A stretch of 64,000 bases of DNA from Actinocatenispora sera (lineage in GTDB: Bacteria > Actinomycetota > Actinomycetes > Mycobacteriales > Micromonosporaceae), in NCBI RefSeq assembly GCF_018324685.1, contig NZ_AP023354.1, forward strand, positions 5,972,426 through 6,036,425. Reading direction: 5' to 3'. This document shows positions 7,366-16,125 of this stretch, piece by piece. The position numbers and the translations under genes are program-made. The notes under the pieces were generated by a model, which was given only the letters and a program-made list of their open reading frames with translations, made no database searches and was not told where the DNA came from. The first letter of the stretch is position 1. The number at the start of each line of letters is the position of its first letter.

Positions 7366-9147
7366 GTGCGGGGGCGACTCGTCCTGGCCGGCCGGCTGAT
7401 CACCACCGATCTGCGCCGCTGGCCGCTGCCGGCGGTGCTGTTCGTGCTCGTGGTCGGGGCCGCCACGGCGAGCCTGGCCGCGGGCATGGCCTTGGGCGAG
7501 ACCACCCGGGCCGACTACGCCGCGACCCGGGCCGCCACCAACGGCCCGGACCTGATGATCCTGACCGCGGACCAGCTGCCGGTCGAGCGCGCGGCGCTGC
7601 GCTCGATCGCCCGCCGGGACGGCGTCACCGGCCACGTCGGGCCGTACCGGCTGCTGCGGGGCGCGACGCTGACCGCGCACGGGCACCGGATGACGGCGAC
7701 GGTCGAAGGCCGCAGCACCGCGCCCAGCGCCGTCGACCAGCCCCGGGTGACGTCCGGGCACTGGCTGCGGCCCGGCGGAGCGGTGCTCGAACGCGGCTTC
7801 GCCGCCGCCCTGCACGTCCGGGTCGGCGAGCGCGTCACGCTGGCCGGCCGGACCTTCCCGGTCGTCGGCATCGCGGTCACCACCGCCACCGGCATCTACC
7901 CCAACGCCGGTCTCGACGTCGGCCCGAACGACTACGCCGGGCTGGTGTGGCTCACCGACGCCGACACCCGCCGGTCGACCAGGCCGGAACTGCGCCCCGG
8001 ATACGCGATGGGGCTCACGCTCGCCGACCCGGACGTCAAGGCGTTCCAGAACACGATCCGGCCGGCGCTGCGGGCGAACCCGGACGTACGGGTCAACACC
8101 CGCGGCCGGCGCACCACCGAGGACAGCAGCAACCGGGTACTTGCCAACAGCGAGGCCGTGTTGCAGATCGGCGGCTGGTTGATGGCCATCGCCGGGCTTG
8201 CCGGGCTGGTCAGCCTGTCGACCCTGCGCTCCGACCAGCAGCTGCGCCGGGCCGGCCAGCTCAAGGCGGCGGGCGCGACACCGGGGCTGATCGGCACCGT
8301 ACTGCTCGCGCAGTACGTGCTGCTCGCCCTCGGCGCGGCGGCGCTGGGACTGCTCGCCGCCTGGTCGATGGTGTCGGCGGCCGGGCACCCCAGCGACAGC
8401 CTGCTGCATGCCCCGGTGTCGGTCGGTGCCGGAACCGCGGTACCGGTGTGCGTGCTGGCGCTGCTGATCGCGCTGCTGACCTCGGCCGGCCCGGCGATCC
8501 GGGTCGCCCGCACGCCGACCGTGGCCGCGCTGGCGGGCCGCGGCGGCCGCGGGCCGACCCACCCCGCCGGGCTGACCGGCCTGGTCGGCGCGCTACCGGT
8601 ACCGCTGATGCTCGGGCTGCGGCTCGCCGCCCGCCGGCTGCGCCGCGCCGTGCTCACCGCCGCCGGCGTCGCCGCGGTGGCCGCCGTGATCGCCGGGCTG
8701 CTGTGCTGGCACGCGCAACCCCAGGCGGGCGCCCTGAGCGTACGCGCCACGCACACGTACCACGCGATCCTCGCGATCACCGTCGCGCTGGTGGCGCTGG
8801 CGGCGCTGGACGCGGTCGTGATCGTCTGGTCGACCGCGCTGGACGCTCGGCGTTCGCTCGCCGTCGCGAGGGCGTTCGGCGCCACGCCGGCCCAGGTCAC
8901 CGCGGCGCTGGTGCTCGCCCCGCTGCCGGCGGCCGCCGCCGGTGCCGCCGTCGGTATGCCGACCGGGCTCGGCCTGTACTGGCTGGTGTCCAGCGCCGGT
9001 GCCCGGATGGACGCGACGCCTCCGACCTGGTGGCTGCTGGCCGGCGGCGCCGCGATCGTGCTGGGCGTCGCGGCTCTCGGTACGATCCCGGCCCGCCTGG
9101 ACGCCCGCCGCCCGGTGACGCCGATCCTCGACGCCGAAACTCGCTGA
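7366..9147 (+). CDS. FtsX-like ABC transporter permease
   Basis: The GTG start lies one base after the ATPase stop and gives 593 residues. A first transmembrane helix (about 20-42) is followed by a large extracytoplasmic MacB-like periplasmic core (about 45-255), then three membrane helices of a first FtsX domain (about 260-390). A second set forms the C-terminal half (about 425-585). This duplicated arrangement fits a single-chain transporter partnering the upstream ATPase. Such systems export peptides, antibiotics or lipids, or act mechanically on the envelope; the cargo is unknown. Confidence 0.88.
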   Translation: MRGRLVLAGRLITTDLRRWPLPAVLFVLVVGAATASLAAGMALGETTRADYAATRAATNGPDLMILTADQLPVERAALRSIARRDGVTGHVGPYRLLRGATLTAHGHRMTATVEGRSTAPSAVDQPRVTSGHWLRPGGAVLERGFAAALHVRVGERVTLAGRTFPVVGIAVTTATGIYPNAGLDVGPNDYAGLVWLTDADTRRSTRPELRPGYAMGLTLADPDVKAFQNTIRPALRANPDVRVNTRGRRTTEDSSNRVLANSEAVLQIGGWLMAIAGLAGLVSLSTLRSDQQLRRAGQLKAAGATPGLIGTVLLAQYVLLALGAAALGLLAAWSMVSAAGHPSDSLLHAPVSVGAGTAVPVCVLALLIALLTSAGPAIRVARTPTVAALAGRGGRGPTHPAGLTGLVGALPVPLMLGLRLAARRLRRAVLTAAGVAAVAAVIAGLLCWHAQPQAGALSVRATHTYHAILAITVALVALAALDAVVIVWSTALDARRSLAVARAFGATPAQVTAALVLAPLPAAAAGAAVGMPTGLGLYWLVSSAGARMDATPPTWWLLAGGAAIVLGVAALGTIPARLDARRPVTPILDAETR

Positions 9148-9225
9148 CGAACCGCCGCAGCACGCCGACCCGGCGCTTCGAACGGACTAGCCTCGTGGCG
9201 GGCGGACCTCGGCTGCGATCACCGG

Positions 9226-9839
9226 ATGGAGTTCATGGTGTCCGATACCACCTGCCACATGTCGATCTCCCTGGACGGCTTCGTCGCCGGGCCCGACCAG
9301 AGCCGCGCGGACCCGCTCGGCAAGCGCGGGCCGGAGTTGCACGGCTGGCACCTCGGCGACCCGCGGGCCAACGAGGCGGACCGGACCGCGAACGGATGGC
9401 TGATGCGTCCGAGAGGGGCGTACGTCATGGGTCGCAACATGTTCGGCCCGGTCCGCGGAGACTGGGACGAGGACTGGTCCGGCTGGTGGGGCCCCGAGCC
9501 GCCAACCACGCGCCGGTCTTCGTGCTGACCCATCACCCGCACGAGCCGATCCCGATGGACGGGGGAACCACGTTCCGCTTCGTCACCGACGGCTTCGACG
9601 CCGCGTACTCCGCGGCGCTCGAGGCCGCCGGCGACCGGGGCGTGGACATCGCCGGCGGCGCCTCGACGGTCCGGCAGGCACTCGCCGCCGGGGTGATCGA
9701 CGAGCTCACCCTCGACATCGCGCCGGTGCTGCTCGGCTCGGGTGAGCGGCTGTTCACCGGGGTCGACTTCGACTTCGAACCCGTCGAGGCGCTGCACTCC
9801 CCGCTGACCACCCACATCCGCTACCGCCGCACGAGCTGA
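9226..9839 (+). pseudogene. Dihydrofolate reductase-like (RibD C-terminal) protein, frameshifted
   Basis: The first frame starts MEFMVSDTTCHMSISLDGFV, the usual beginning of DHFR-family (RibD C-domain) oxidoreductases, and runs to about 9501. It then leaves the family pattern and stops at 9528. From 9504 a different frame continues the family text (NHAPVFVLTHHPHEP, GGASTVRQALAAGVIDELTL, PVLLGSGERLF) to the stop at 9839. Joining the two needs one extra base near 9499-9504 and gives about 205 residues, the normal length. It is either a recent frameshift mutation or a base missing from a GC-rich read. Confidence 0.75.
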
Positions 9840-10026
9840 CCCCGGGCCGTCCTCGTACCGCGCAGCAGGGCGGTCGTTCCGTGGTAGGCCCGTGCGCGGC
9901 GCAGCGCGGTCGGCCAGTGCCCGCGCACCCCTGCATGCCACCGAAGCAGTCGCTCCGTGCGCGGCGCGGTTGGCATACTCGGCGGTGAGAGGGCCAGCCG
10001 CCCTTCGTACGACGCGGAGGGGCGCC

Positions 10027-10500
10027 GTGGCAGACAAGGAAGCCGGGTCGGGCTGGGCGTTGCGGCCTGCCGTCGACGCCGATCTCGACGTGCTGGTGGA
10101 GCTGCGGGCGACGGTGATGCGCGCGGACCTGATCCGGCTCGGGCGGTACGACGAGCACCGGGTGCGGCAGCGGCTACGCGACGGCTTCGACCCGCGGTAC
10201 ACCTCGGCGATCGTCGCGGCCGGCGAGGTGATCGGCTGCCTCACGGTTCGCCCGGCCGACGACGGGTGGTGGCTGGAGCACTTCTATCTTGCTGCGCACC
10301 GGCAGGGCGGCGGCATCGGCTCCGCGGTACTGCGCGGGGTGCTCGCCCGCGCCGACGCCCAACGGCTGCCGGTGCGGCTGGTCGTGTTGCAGGGCAGTGC
10401 CGCGCGCCGGCTCTACGAGCGGCACGGGTTCGTGTTCGAGCGCGAGGACCCGGTGGACGTGTACCTGATGCGCCCGGTCGCCGCGGCGACACCGGCCTGA
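10027..10500 (+). CDS. GNAT family N-acetyltransferase
   Basis: The 157-residue product starts at GTG 10027, behind the ribosome site CGGAGG. It has the GNAT order: an N-terminal LRPAVDADLDVLVELR helix, strand WLEHFYLAAHRQGGGIGSAVL containing the Q/RxxGxG/A acetyl-CoA loop (RQGGGIG), and a C-terminal SAARRLYERHGFVFER segment. It should transfer an acetyl group from acetyl-CoA to a small amine; the substrate is not visible. It stands alone between the DHFR-like remnant and the SDR gene. Confidence 0.9.
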   Translation: MADKEAGSGWALRPAVDADLDVLVELRATVMRADLIRLGRYDEHRVRQRLRDGFDPRYTSAIVAAGEVIGCLTVRPADDGWWLEHFYLAAHRQGGGIGSAVLRGVLARADAQRLPVRLVVLQGSAARRLYERHGFVFEREDPVDVYLMRPVAAATPA

Positions 10501-10626
10501 CCCCGGAGCGGTCTCGCCGCGGCGCCGCACACCCCGGACCCGCCCGCGCAACGGCACCGTTGGGGCGCCGCACATCTCCGGTGGCGCAGGCGATACCGGA
10601 CCGCACGGGCCGTAGGGTCGGTCGGC

Positions 10627-11406
10627 ATGAGTACGCATGATTACCTGGCCGAGCTGTTCTCGCTGGACGGACTGGTGGCGGTGGTGACCGGCGGCAGTTC
10701 CGGGATCGGCCGCGGCATCACCGACGCGCTGGCCCGGGCCGGCGCCAGCGTGGCGGTGGTCGCCCGAACCCGCTCCGCGCTGGACGCCACCGTGCGCGAA
10801 CTGACCGCGGCCGGCTGCCGGGCCGCCGCTGTCGACGCCGACCTCGCCACCCGGGACGGGGTACGGGCGGCCGCCGAGCGGGCGGTCGCGGCGTTCGGCG
10901 AGCCGGACATCCTGGTCAACTGCGCCGGGATCAACCTGCGGCCGCCGATGGGCGAGCTGACCGAGCAGGACTGGGACACCACGATGGCGGTCAACCTGAC
11001 CGCGCCGTACCTGCTCGGGCAGCGGTTCGGGCCGCGGATGGCCGAGCGCGGCTTCGGCCGGATCATCCACATCACCTCGCAGCAGGCGCATCGCGCGTTC
11101 GTCGACAGCGGCGCGTACGGGGTGTCCAAGGGCGGCCTGGAGTCGCTGGCCCGGTCCCAGGCGGAGGCGTGGTCGCGGCACGGCGTCACCTGCAACACGC
11201 TGGTACCGGGGTTCGTGCTGACGCCGCTGAACGCGCGGCTCTCGGCCGACCCGGAGCGGGTGGCCGCGCTCGCCGAACGCACCATGGTCGGCCGCAACGG
11301 CCGGGCGGACGACTTCGCGGGCGCCGCGGTGTTCCTCGCCAGCCGCGCCGCCGGCTACGTCACCGGACAGTCGATCTTCGTCGACGGCGGGTTCTCGGTG
11401 CACTGA
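10627..11406 (+). CDS. Short-chain dehydrogenase/reductase (FabG/gluconate 5-dehydrogenase type)
   Basis: This 259-residue classical SDR has TGGSSGIGRG (about residues 21-30) for NAD(P) binding, NCAG near residue 98, catalytic ITSQQ with Ser and YGVSK with Tyr and Lys, and a C-terminal GQSIFVDGGF. The N-terminal MSTHDYLAELFSLDG resembles gluconate 5-dehydrogenase and 2-deoxy-D-gluconate 3-dehydrogenase relatives. The enzyme probably oxidises a sugar acid or polyol in the cytoplasm, but SDR substrates are hard to predict. No neighbour sharpens the call. Confidence 0.88.
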   Translation: MSTHDYLAELFSLDGLVAVVTGGSSGIGRGITDALARAGASVAVVARTRSALDATVRELTAAGCRAAAVDADLATRDGVRAAAERAVAAFGEPDILVNCAGINLRPPMGELTEQDWDTTMAVNLTAPYLLGQRFGPRMAERGFGRIIHITSQQAHRAFVDSGAYGVSKGGLESLARSQAEAWSRHGVTCNTLVPGFVLTPLNARLSADPERVAALAERTMVGRNGRADDFAGAAVFLASRAAGYVTGQSIFVDGGFSVH

Positions 11407-11537
11407 CCCGGTTGCGCCCCAGCGCGTTCGGCGGCTGGGCAGGGCGCGTGATCGGCGCGTGAGTGACGTGTGATCCGGCCGGTCGACCATGTGAGCCATC
11501 CCGGCACAACCCATCTTGTTGGAAGGGAGGCCTGCGG

Positions 11538-11996
11538 ATGAGTTGGCGGAACAGGATCACCGCGGTCGCGGCCGCGAGTGTTCTCGCAACCGGACTCGTC
11601 GGAGCCGTCGGTGCGGCCCCGGCGGCCGCCGAGGCGCCACCGAGTTGTTCCAGCACCGTCCAGATCGGCTCGACCGCGCACCTGACCGTCGGAGGTCAGA
11701 CGTTCGCGTCGATCAAGCAGTTCAAGGGATGCGGGAAGAACTGGGGATACGTCTACGTCTGGGCCGGTTACCGTAGCTCGCACGGCTCCTGGAGCGACTG
11801 CGCCGCGGTCTCGGTCACCAACTCCTCCGGCACCGGCGAGCACGATCTGACCGGGCTGAGGTGCACCACGAACAAGGTCGAGACGTGGTCGAGCGGAACC
11901 GACACGCTGTCCCAGTGCACCGAGGCATCCGGCATGTACGGCGACGACCCGCTGGGGCCCGTCGTCGGCTGGGTGTCCACCAGCGTGCGGTGCTGA
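11538..11996 (+). CDS. Secreted cysteine-containing protein of unknown function
   Basis: The product is 152 residues with a clear Sec signal peptide: RNR at the N-terminus, a hydrophobic stretch VAAASVLATGLVGAVG and an AAPAAAEA cleavage region near residue 34. The mature part of about 118 residues has six cysteines (for example PPSCSS, KGCGKN, DCAAV, LRCTTN, QCTEA, terminal VRC), which suits three disulphides in a small beta-rich extracellular domain. GGAAGGGAGG precedes the ATG. I do not recognise a family. The next gene also encodes a secreted disulphide-rich protein, so the two may share a role outside the cell. Confidence 0.8.
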   Translation: MSWRNRITAVAAASVLATGLVGAVGAAPAAAEAPPSCSSTVQIGSTAHLTVGGQTFASIKQFKGCGKNWGYVYVWAGYRSSHGSWSDCAAVSVTNSSGTGEHDLTGLRCTTNKVETWSSGTDTLSQCTEASGMYGDDPLGPVVGWVSTSVRC

Positions 11997-12063
11997 GCCG
12001 CGCGAACCCGAGCAGACGCTGCGTCGTGGATCGATGTCCACCCGAGGACAAGGAGAACGACAC

Positions 12064-12897
12064 GTGAAACTCGTCAAGCGCATCGTGACAACGGGGTCCG
12101 TGGTGCTGGGCCTCGCCCTGCCCGTCCTGACGATCGCCACCCCGGCCAGCGCCGCGGCCCGCGACGGCGTCTGCCAGAGCGGGGAGTTCTGCTACTACTA
12201 CAACAGCAACGAGGCAGGATCCGTCTCGGACTTCACCGGCTCGGTGAGCAACTACGGAACCACCGAGCCGACGTGCTACGACTTCAAGGGCTCCGGTGCC
12301 GGCCAGGGCACCTGCATCAAGAACAATGCCGCCTCGGTGTGGAATCGCAGCAGCGTGACGGTGCGGGTCTACTACAACAGCGACTACGGCGGCACGTACC
12401 AGAGTTTCGCGCCGGGAGCCAAGGGCAATCTCAACTCCACCCTGAAGAACAACAACGCCTCGCACCTGTTCGTGACGTCGGGGAGCGGCTGCTCGACCGC
12501 CGGCCTCGGTGATCCGCGCACCTGCGCGGGGGCCGTCTCGTGGGCCACGTCGCACGAGACCACCTCGTACCACTCCGACTACTACAACCGGTGCGACCAT
12601 GTCGTCGGCCTCGCCTACGGCTTCAGCGCATCCGGCTCGACCACGGCCTACAACCACTGGCTGGCCGTACCGTCGTCGTACAAGCACGCCGGTGACCGCA
12701 GCGTTCCGGCGGGTGGTCTGGCGTTCTTCGGCGGCGGCGCCGGGCACGTGATGATCTCCATCGGTAGCGGCAAGTTCGTCTCCACCGACATCGGCGGCAA
12801 CGGCACCCTGACCGAAACCACGATCGCGACGATCGAGAGCAGGTGGGGAAAGCCCTACCTCGGTTGGACGCAGCCCTGGTTCCAGGCCAACCACTAG
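12064..12897 (+). CDS. Secreted protein: peptidase inhibitor I36-like domain plus CHAP/NlpC-like domain
   Basis: Start is GTG 12064 with AAGGAG in front; the product has 277 residues. A signal peptide (about 1-33, ending ATPASAAA) leads to an I36-like region (about 36-145) with the motif CQSGEFCYYYNSN and a second YYNSDYGGTYQSF repeat. After a Gly/Ser linker comes a region (about 160-275) with RCDHVVGLAYG, DRSVPAGGLAFFGGG and GHVMISIG. That spacing of Cys and His with the GxLxFF element is what CHAP and NlpC/P60 amidases show. The protein may join an inhibitor or wall-binding module to a cell-wall hydrolase; the second domain call is less sure than the first. Confidence 0.75.
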   Translation: MKLVKRIVTTGSVVLGLALPVLTIATPASAAARDGVCQSGEFCYYYNSNEAGSVSDFTGSVSNYGTTEPTCYDFKGSGAGQGTCIKNNAASVWNRSSVTVRVYYNSDYGGTYQSFAPGAKGNLNSTLKNNNASHLFVTSGSGCSTAGLGDPRTCAGAVSWATSHETTSYHSDYYNRCDHVVGLAYGFSASGSTTAYNHWLAVPSSYKHAGDRSVPAGGLAFFGGGAGHVMISIGSGKFVSTDIGGNGTLTETTIATIESRWGKPYLGWTQPWFQANH

Positions 12898-12916
12898 GGT
12901 CTGTTGACCGATGGGT

Positions 12917-12940
12917 CCCGGCGCACCGAGGTGCGCCGGG
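12917..12940. terminator. Hairpin terminator between convergent genes
   Basis: CCCGGCGCACC (12917-12927) and GGTGCGCCGGG (12930-12940) are exact 11-bp complements. The hairpin lies between the stop of the I36-like gene (12897) and the stop of the SARP gene (12961), so it can serve both strands. There is no T-run, as is common in high-GC actinomycetes. Confidence 0.75.
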
Positions 12941-12960
12941 GCCCTGCACGCTGCGCGGTG

Positions 12961-15777
12961 CTACCCGGGCGCGGCATCGAGCCCACGCAACAGCTCGCGG
13001 GGCTCGGCGGCACCGGGATCGTGGAGCTCGTCGAAGATCCGCACCGCCGTTCGCCAGGAACGGCGGGCAGCGGCCCGGTCACCCGCGCGGTTCTGGCAGC
13101 GGCCCAGCATCACCATCGTCTGTGCCTGCCCGTGCCGGTTGCCGGCCGCCTCGTACCGCCGGAACGCGTCCGTCAGAGCCTCGGTCGCGAGCCGGTGGGC
13201 GCCGACGCTCTCGTACACCAGGCCCAGGTTGCCGAGGGTGGTGGCCTCGCCGTACCGATCGCCGATCTCGCGGTAGATGTCGAGGGCTTCCCGGTAGTGC
13301 CGGACGGCCGCATCGTGGTCACCGAGTTCGGCCAGGCACAGCGCCAGGTTGGCGGTGGCCAGACCGACGCCCTGGCGGCTGCCCGACCGCACGTGGCTGG
13401 CACGTACCTCGGCGAACATGTCGCGCGCCAACGCGAACTTGCCCAGCTCTCCGTACACGACGGCGAGACTGTTCATCGTGACCGGTTCGCGCTGCGTGTC
13501 GCCGGTCGCCCGATGCAGCTCCAGCGCCTGCCGGTAGTGCTCGATCGCCTCGGTGTACCGTCGGCTCTCGCACAGCGCGGTGCCCAGGCAGGCCAACAGC
13601 GCGCCCTCGGCCCGGCGATCACCGGCACGACGCGCGCAGGCCAGTCCGATCTCGCTGGCGGCGGTCCAGTCGTCGCGATTCTTGTCGAGGTAGTAGTAGG
13701 ACCACAATGTCAGCGCCAGCCGCCACGCGAGGCGGTCCGCACCGACCGACGCGGCCAGCTGGACCGCGGTGAGCAGGTTCGCCCGTTCGAGCCGGCACCA
13801 GTCCAGCGCGGCGATGTCGTCGGCGAACCCGAGCGGGGTCGTCCCCGCCGGGGGCGTCTCGGCGGGGATGGGCAGGTGGTGCGGGCGGATCAGGTCGGCG
13901 GCGTTGGCTGCGGTGTGCAGGTACCACGCCAGGAGCCGGGTGACCGCGGCGTCCCGGTCGCCGGGACCGTCCTGCCGCTCGGCTTGTTCCCGGGCGTAGA
14001 CGTGCAGCAGGTCGTGCAGGTGGTAGCGACCGGTCGCGGTGCACTGCAGCAGATGGCTCGACACCAGGGTGTCCGCGGCCAGTTCGGTTGCTGCCGCATC
14101 GCGACCGGTCAACGCCGCGAGCCCGGCCGACCCGAGGTCGGGCCCGGGCCACAAACCCAGTGCCCGGAACGACTCGGCCGCCGCCGTGTCCGCCGGCAGC
14201 CGGGTGTAGCTGATCCCGAAGCTCGCTCTGACTCCGAGGTCGTCGACCTCGAACTGGTCCAGCCGGGACCGTGCGTTGGTGAGTCGGCCGGCCATGGCCC
14301 CGATGGGGTGCGCGGGATTGGCGGCGATCCGGACGGCCACGATCCGAATGGCCAGGGGCAGACCCGCGCAGGCCCGCAACACCTCGCGAACCGCCGCCGG
14401 CTCGGCGTCCGTACGCTCGCGGCCGACGATGCTGGTGAACAGCGCGGTGGCGTTGTCGTCGTCCATCACGTCCAGGTCGACCCGAAGGTTCGCGGGCAGG
14501 GTGACCAGATCGTTGCGACTGGTCGCGATCACCGCGCTGCGGGTCGATCCCGGCAGGAGCGGCCGGAGCTGGGCGGTGTCCCGGACGTCGTCGAACACCA
14601 GCAGCGCCCGCCGGTTCGCCAGCAGGCTCCGGTACAGCGAGTAGCGCTCGGATCGGTCGGTCGGCACCGATGCCGGATCGACGCCGAGATCGCGCAGCAA
14701 ACGCGCGGCCACGTCGGCGGAATCGAGGGGGAACTGGCTGCTGCCGCGCATGGATATGTACAGCTGACCGTCCGGGAATCGGGCCCGGGTCCGGTGGCCG
14801 AGGTGTACCGCGAGCGTCGTCTTTCCCGCTCCGCCGGCGCCGGTGAGCACGGCGACGGTCGGCATGGACCCGGGGAAACCGGGATCGACGGCAAGCGACC
14901 GTCCCAGCGTGTCCATCCATTCGGCGCGGCCGGTGAAATCGGCGATGTCGGCGGGCAGTTGCGCCGGCACGACCGCCGATCGGCTGGTGCGCCCGACCGG
15001 ATCGATCGACGGCGCCACGCTTTCCGCGAGGATCTCCTGCTGCAGGCGTTGCAGCGACGCGCCGGGTTCGACCCCGAGTTCCGCCACGAAAACGGTCCGC
15101 GCGGCCTGGTAGGCGGCGAGCGCGTCGGCCCGGCGGCCCATCTGGTGCAGCGCCGCGACACGCTGTTCATGAAACCGCTCGTGCAGCGGACAGGTGGCGA
15201 TCAGCCGGTTCAGATCTTCGAGGGCCTCCTGCGGCCGACCCCGGGCGATCTCGGCGTCCAGGCACATCTCCCACCCGGCCACCCGCAGTTGCGCCAGCAC
15301 CTGGCTGTCCTCGCGCTGCAGGCGGGAGGAGGTGACGTCGACCAGTGGCGCGCCGCGCCACAGGCCCAGTGCGGAGCGAAGGATGCGGACGGCCTGCGCG
15401 AGGTTTCCCTTGCCGATCTCCTCCTGCCCGGCCGCCCGCAGTCGCAGGAATCGAGTCAGGTCGAGCTCGTCGGCGCGGGCATCGATGGCATAGCCGGTCG
15501 GGGCCGTCCGAATGCGCGAGCCGATCGGTCCGAGCATCTGGCGCAGCCGCCCGATGTAGGTGTTCAGGGCCGCACGTGTCTTGCGCGGCAGCCTGTCCTC
15601 CCAGAGCAGATCGGTCATCTCGTCGATGGTCACGATCCGCGGACTGCGCAGCAGGAGAATGGCCAACAACGCGCGCAGTTTGGCCGCCCCGACGGCGGTT
15701 TCGGTACCGTTGATCCGAACGTAGAGGGGTCCGAGAATTCCGAACAGCGGCGCCATTTCCAGCGGTTGCTGCGTCAT
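12961..15777 (-). CDS. SARP family regulator with NB-ARC and TPR domains (AfsR-like)
   Basis: The ATG at 15777 gives 938 residues. The N-terminus is an OmpR-like winged helix (about 10-100: GAAKLRALLAILLLR, RAALNTYIGRLR), followed by a bacterial transcriptional activation domain (about 105-250). An NB-ARC ATPase follows, with P-loop GAGGAGKT at 313-320 and a Walker B-like LLVFDD. The C-terminal 300 residues hold TPR repeats (EAIEHYRQALELH, AAVRHYREALDIY). AfsR-type proteins activate secondary-metabolite or developmental genes, sometimes after phosphorylation. No antibiotic cluster is visible in the window, so its target is likely elsewhere or the adjacent secreted genes. Confidence 0.93.
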   Translation of the reverse strand: MTQQPLEMAPLFGILGPLYVRINGTETAVGAAKLRALLAILLLRSPRIVTIDEMTDLLWEDRLPRKTRAALNTYIGRLRQMLGPIGSRIRTAPTGYAIDARADELDLTRFLRLRAAGQEEIGKGNLAQAVRILRSALGLWRGAPLVDVTSSRLQREDSQVLAQLRVAGWEMCLDAEIARGRPQEALEDLNRLIATCPLHERFHEQRVAALHQMGRRADALAAYQAARTVFVAELGVEPGASLQRLQQEILAESVAPSIDPVGRTSRSAVVPAQLPADIADFTGRAEWMDTLGRSLAVDPGFPGSMPTVAVLTGAGGAGKTTLAVHLGHRTRARFPDGQLYISMRGSSQFPLDSADVAARLLRDLGVDPASVPTDRSERYSLYRSLLANRRALLVFDDVRDTAQLRPLLPGSTRSAVIATSRNDLVTLPANLRVDLDVMDDDNATALFTSIVGRERTDAEPAAVREVLRACAGLPLAIRIVAVRIAANPAHPIGAMAGRLTNARSRLDQFEVDDLGVRASFGISYTRLPADTAAAESFRALGLWPGPDLGSAGLAALTGRDAAATELAADTLVSSHLLQCTATGRYHLHDLLHVYAREQAERQDGPGDRDAAVTRLLAWYLHTAANAADLIRPHHLPIPAETPPAGTTPLGFADDIAALDWCRLERANLLTAVQLAASVGADRLAWRLALTLWSYYYLDKNRDDWTAASEIGLACARRAGDRRAEGALLACLGTALCESRRYTEAIEHYRQALELHRATGDTQREPVTMNSLAVVYGELGKFALARDMFAEVRASHVRSGSRQGVGLATANLALCLAELGDHDAAVRHYREALDIYREIGDRYGEATTLGNLGLVYESVGAHRLATEALTDAFRRYEAAGNRHGQAQTMVMLGRCQNRAGDRAAARRSWRTAVRIFDELHDPGAAEPRELLRGLDAAPG

Positions 15778-16125
15778 CGGCGTCCCTCGCCGGGCGGTGG
15801 GGAGCCGGGATCTGGTGGCGGTGCCGCCCGGTCGGTGCTCGCATTGTTCGCGAACACCCACCCGGGTCGGCGTGCAATGGGGCGATGCGCAGGCACCATC
15901 CGTGCCTCCCTGAAGCCGTGCCCGACCAAAGCGGATGACACAAACCCGGAAAGAATCCTACCGGGAAGAATCAGTTACCCATAGCCGCGATCGTGCCGGC
16001 AACGACAGCGCCACTCCGATTGTCGAATCGGCGATTCGCGCTCGCCGCAGGGCGGGGCTCCGCCGCGCGACGGCGTTTGTCGCCGGACCATCGTGCCTGG
16101 GCCCGACGGTCCTTCGGTCCGACCT
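15778..16125. other. 348-bp intergenic region upstream of the SARP gene
   Basis: No credible gene is seen here. The part at 15920-16030 is less GC-rich than its surroundings and probably carries the minus-strand SARP promoter. GAGGGACG just above the SARP ATG is a reasonable ribosome site. The 3' side follows the stop of the GlxA-like gene at 16126. I found no strong hairpin or repeat. Confidence 0.5.
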
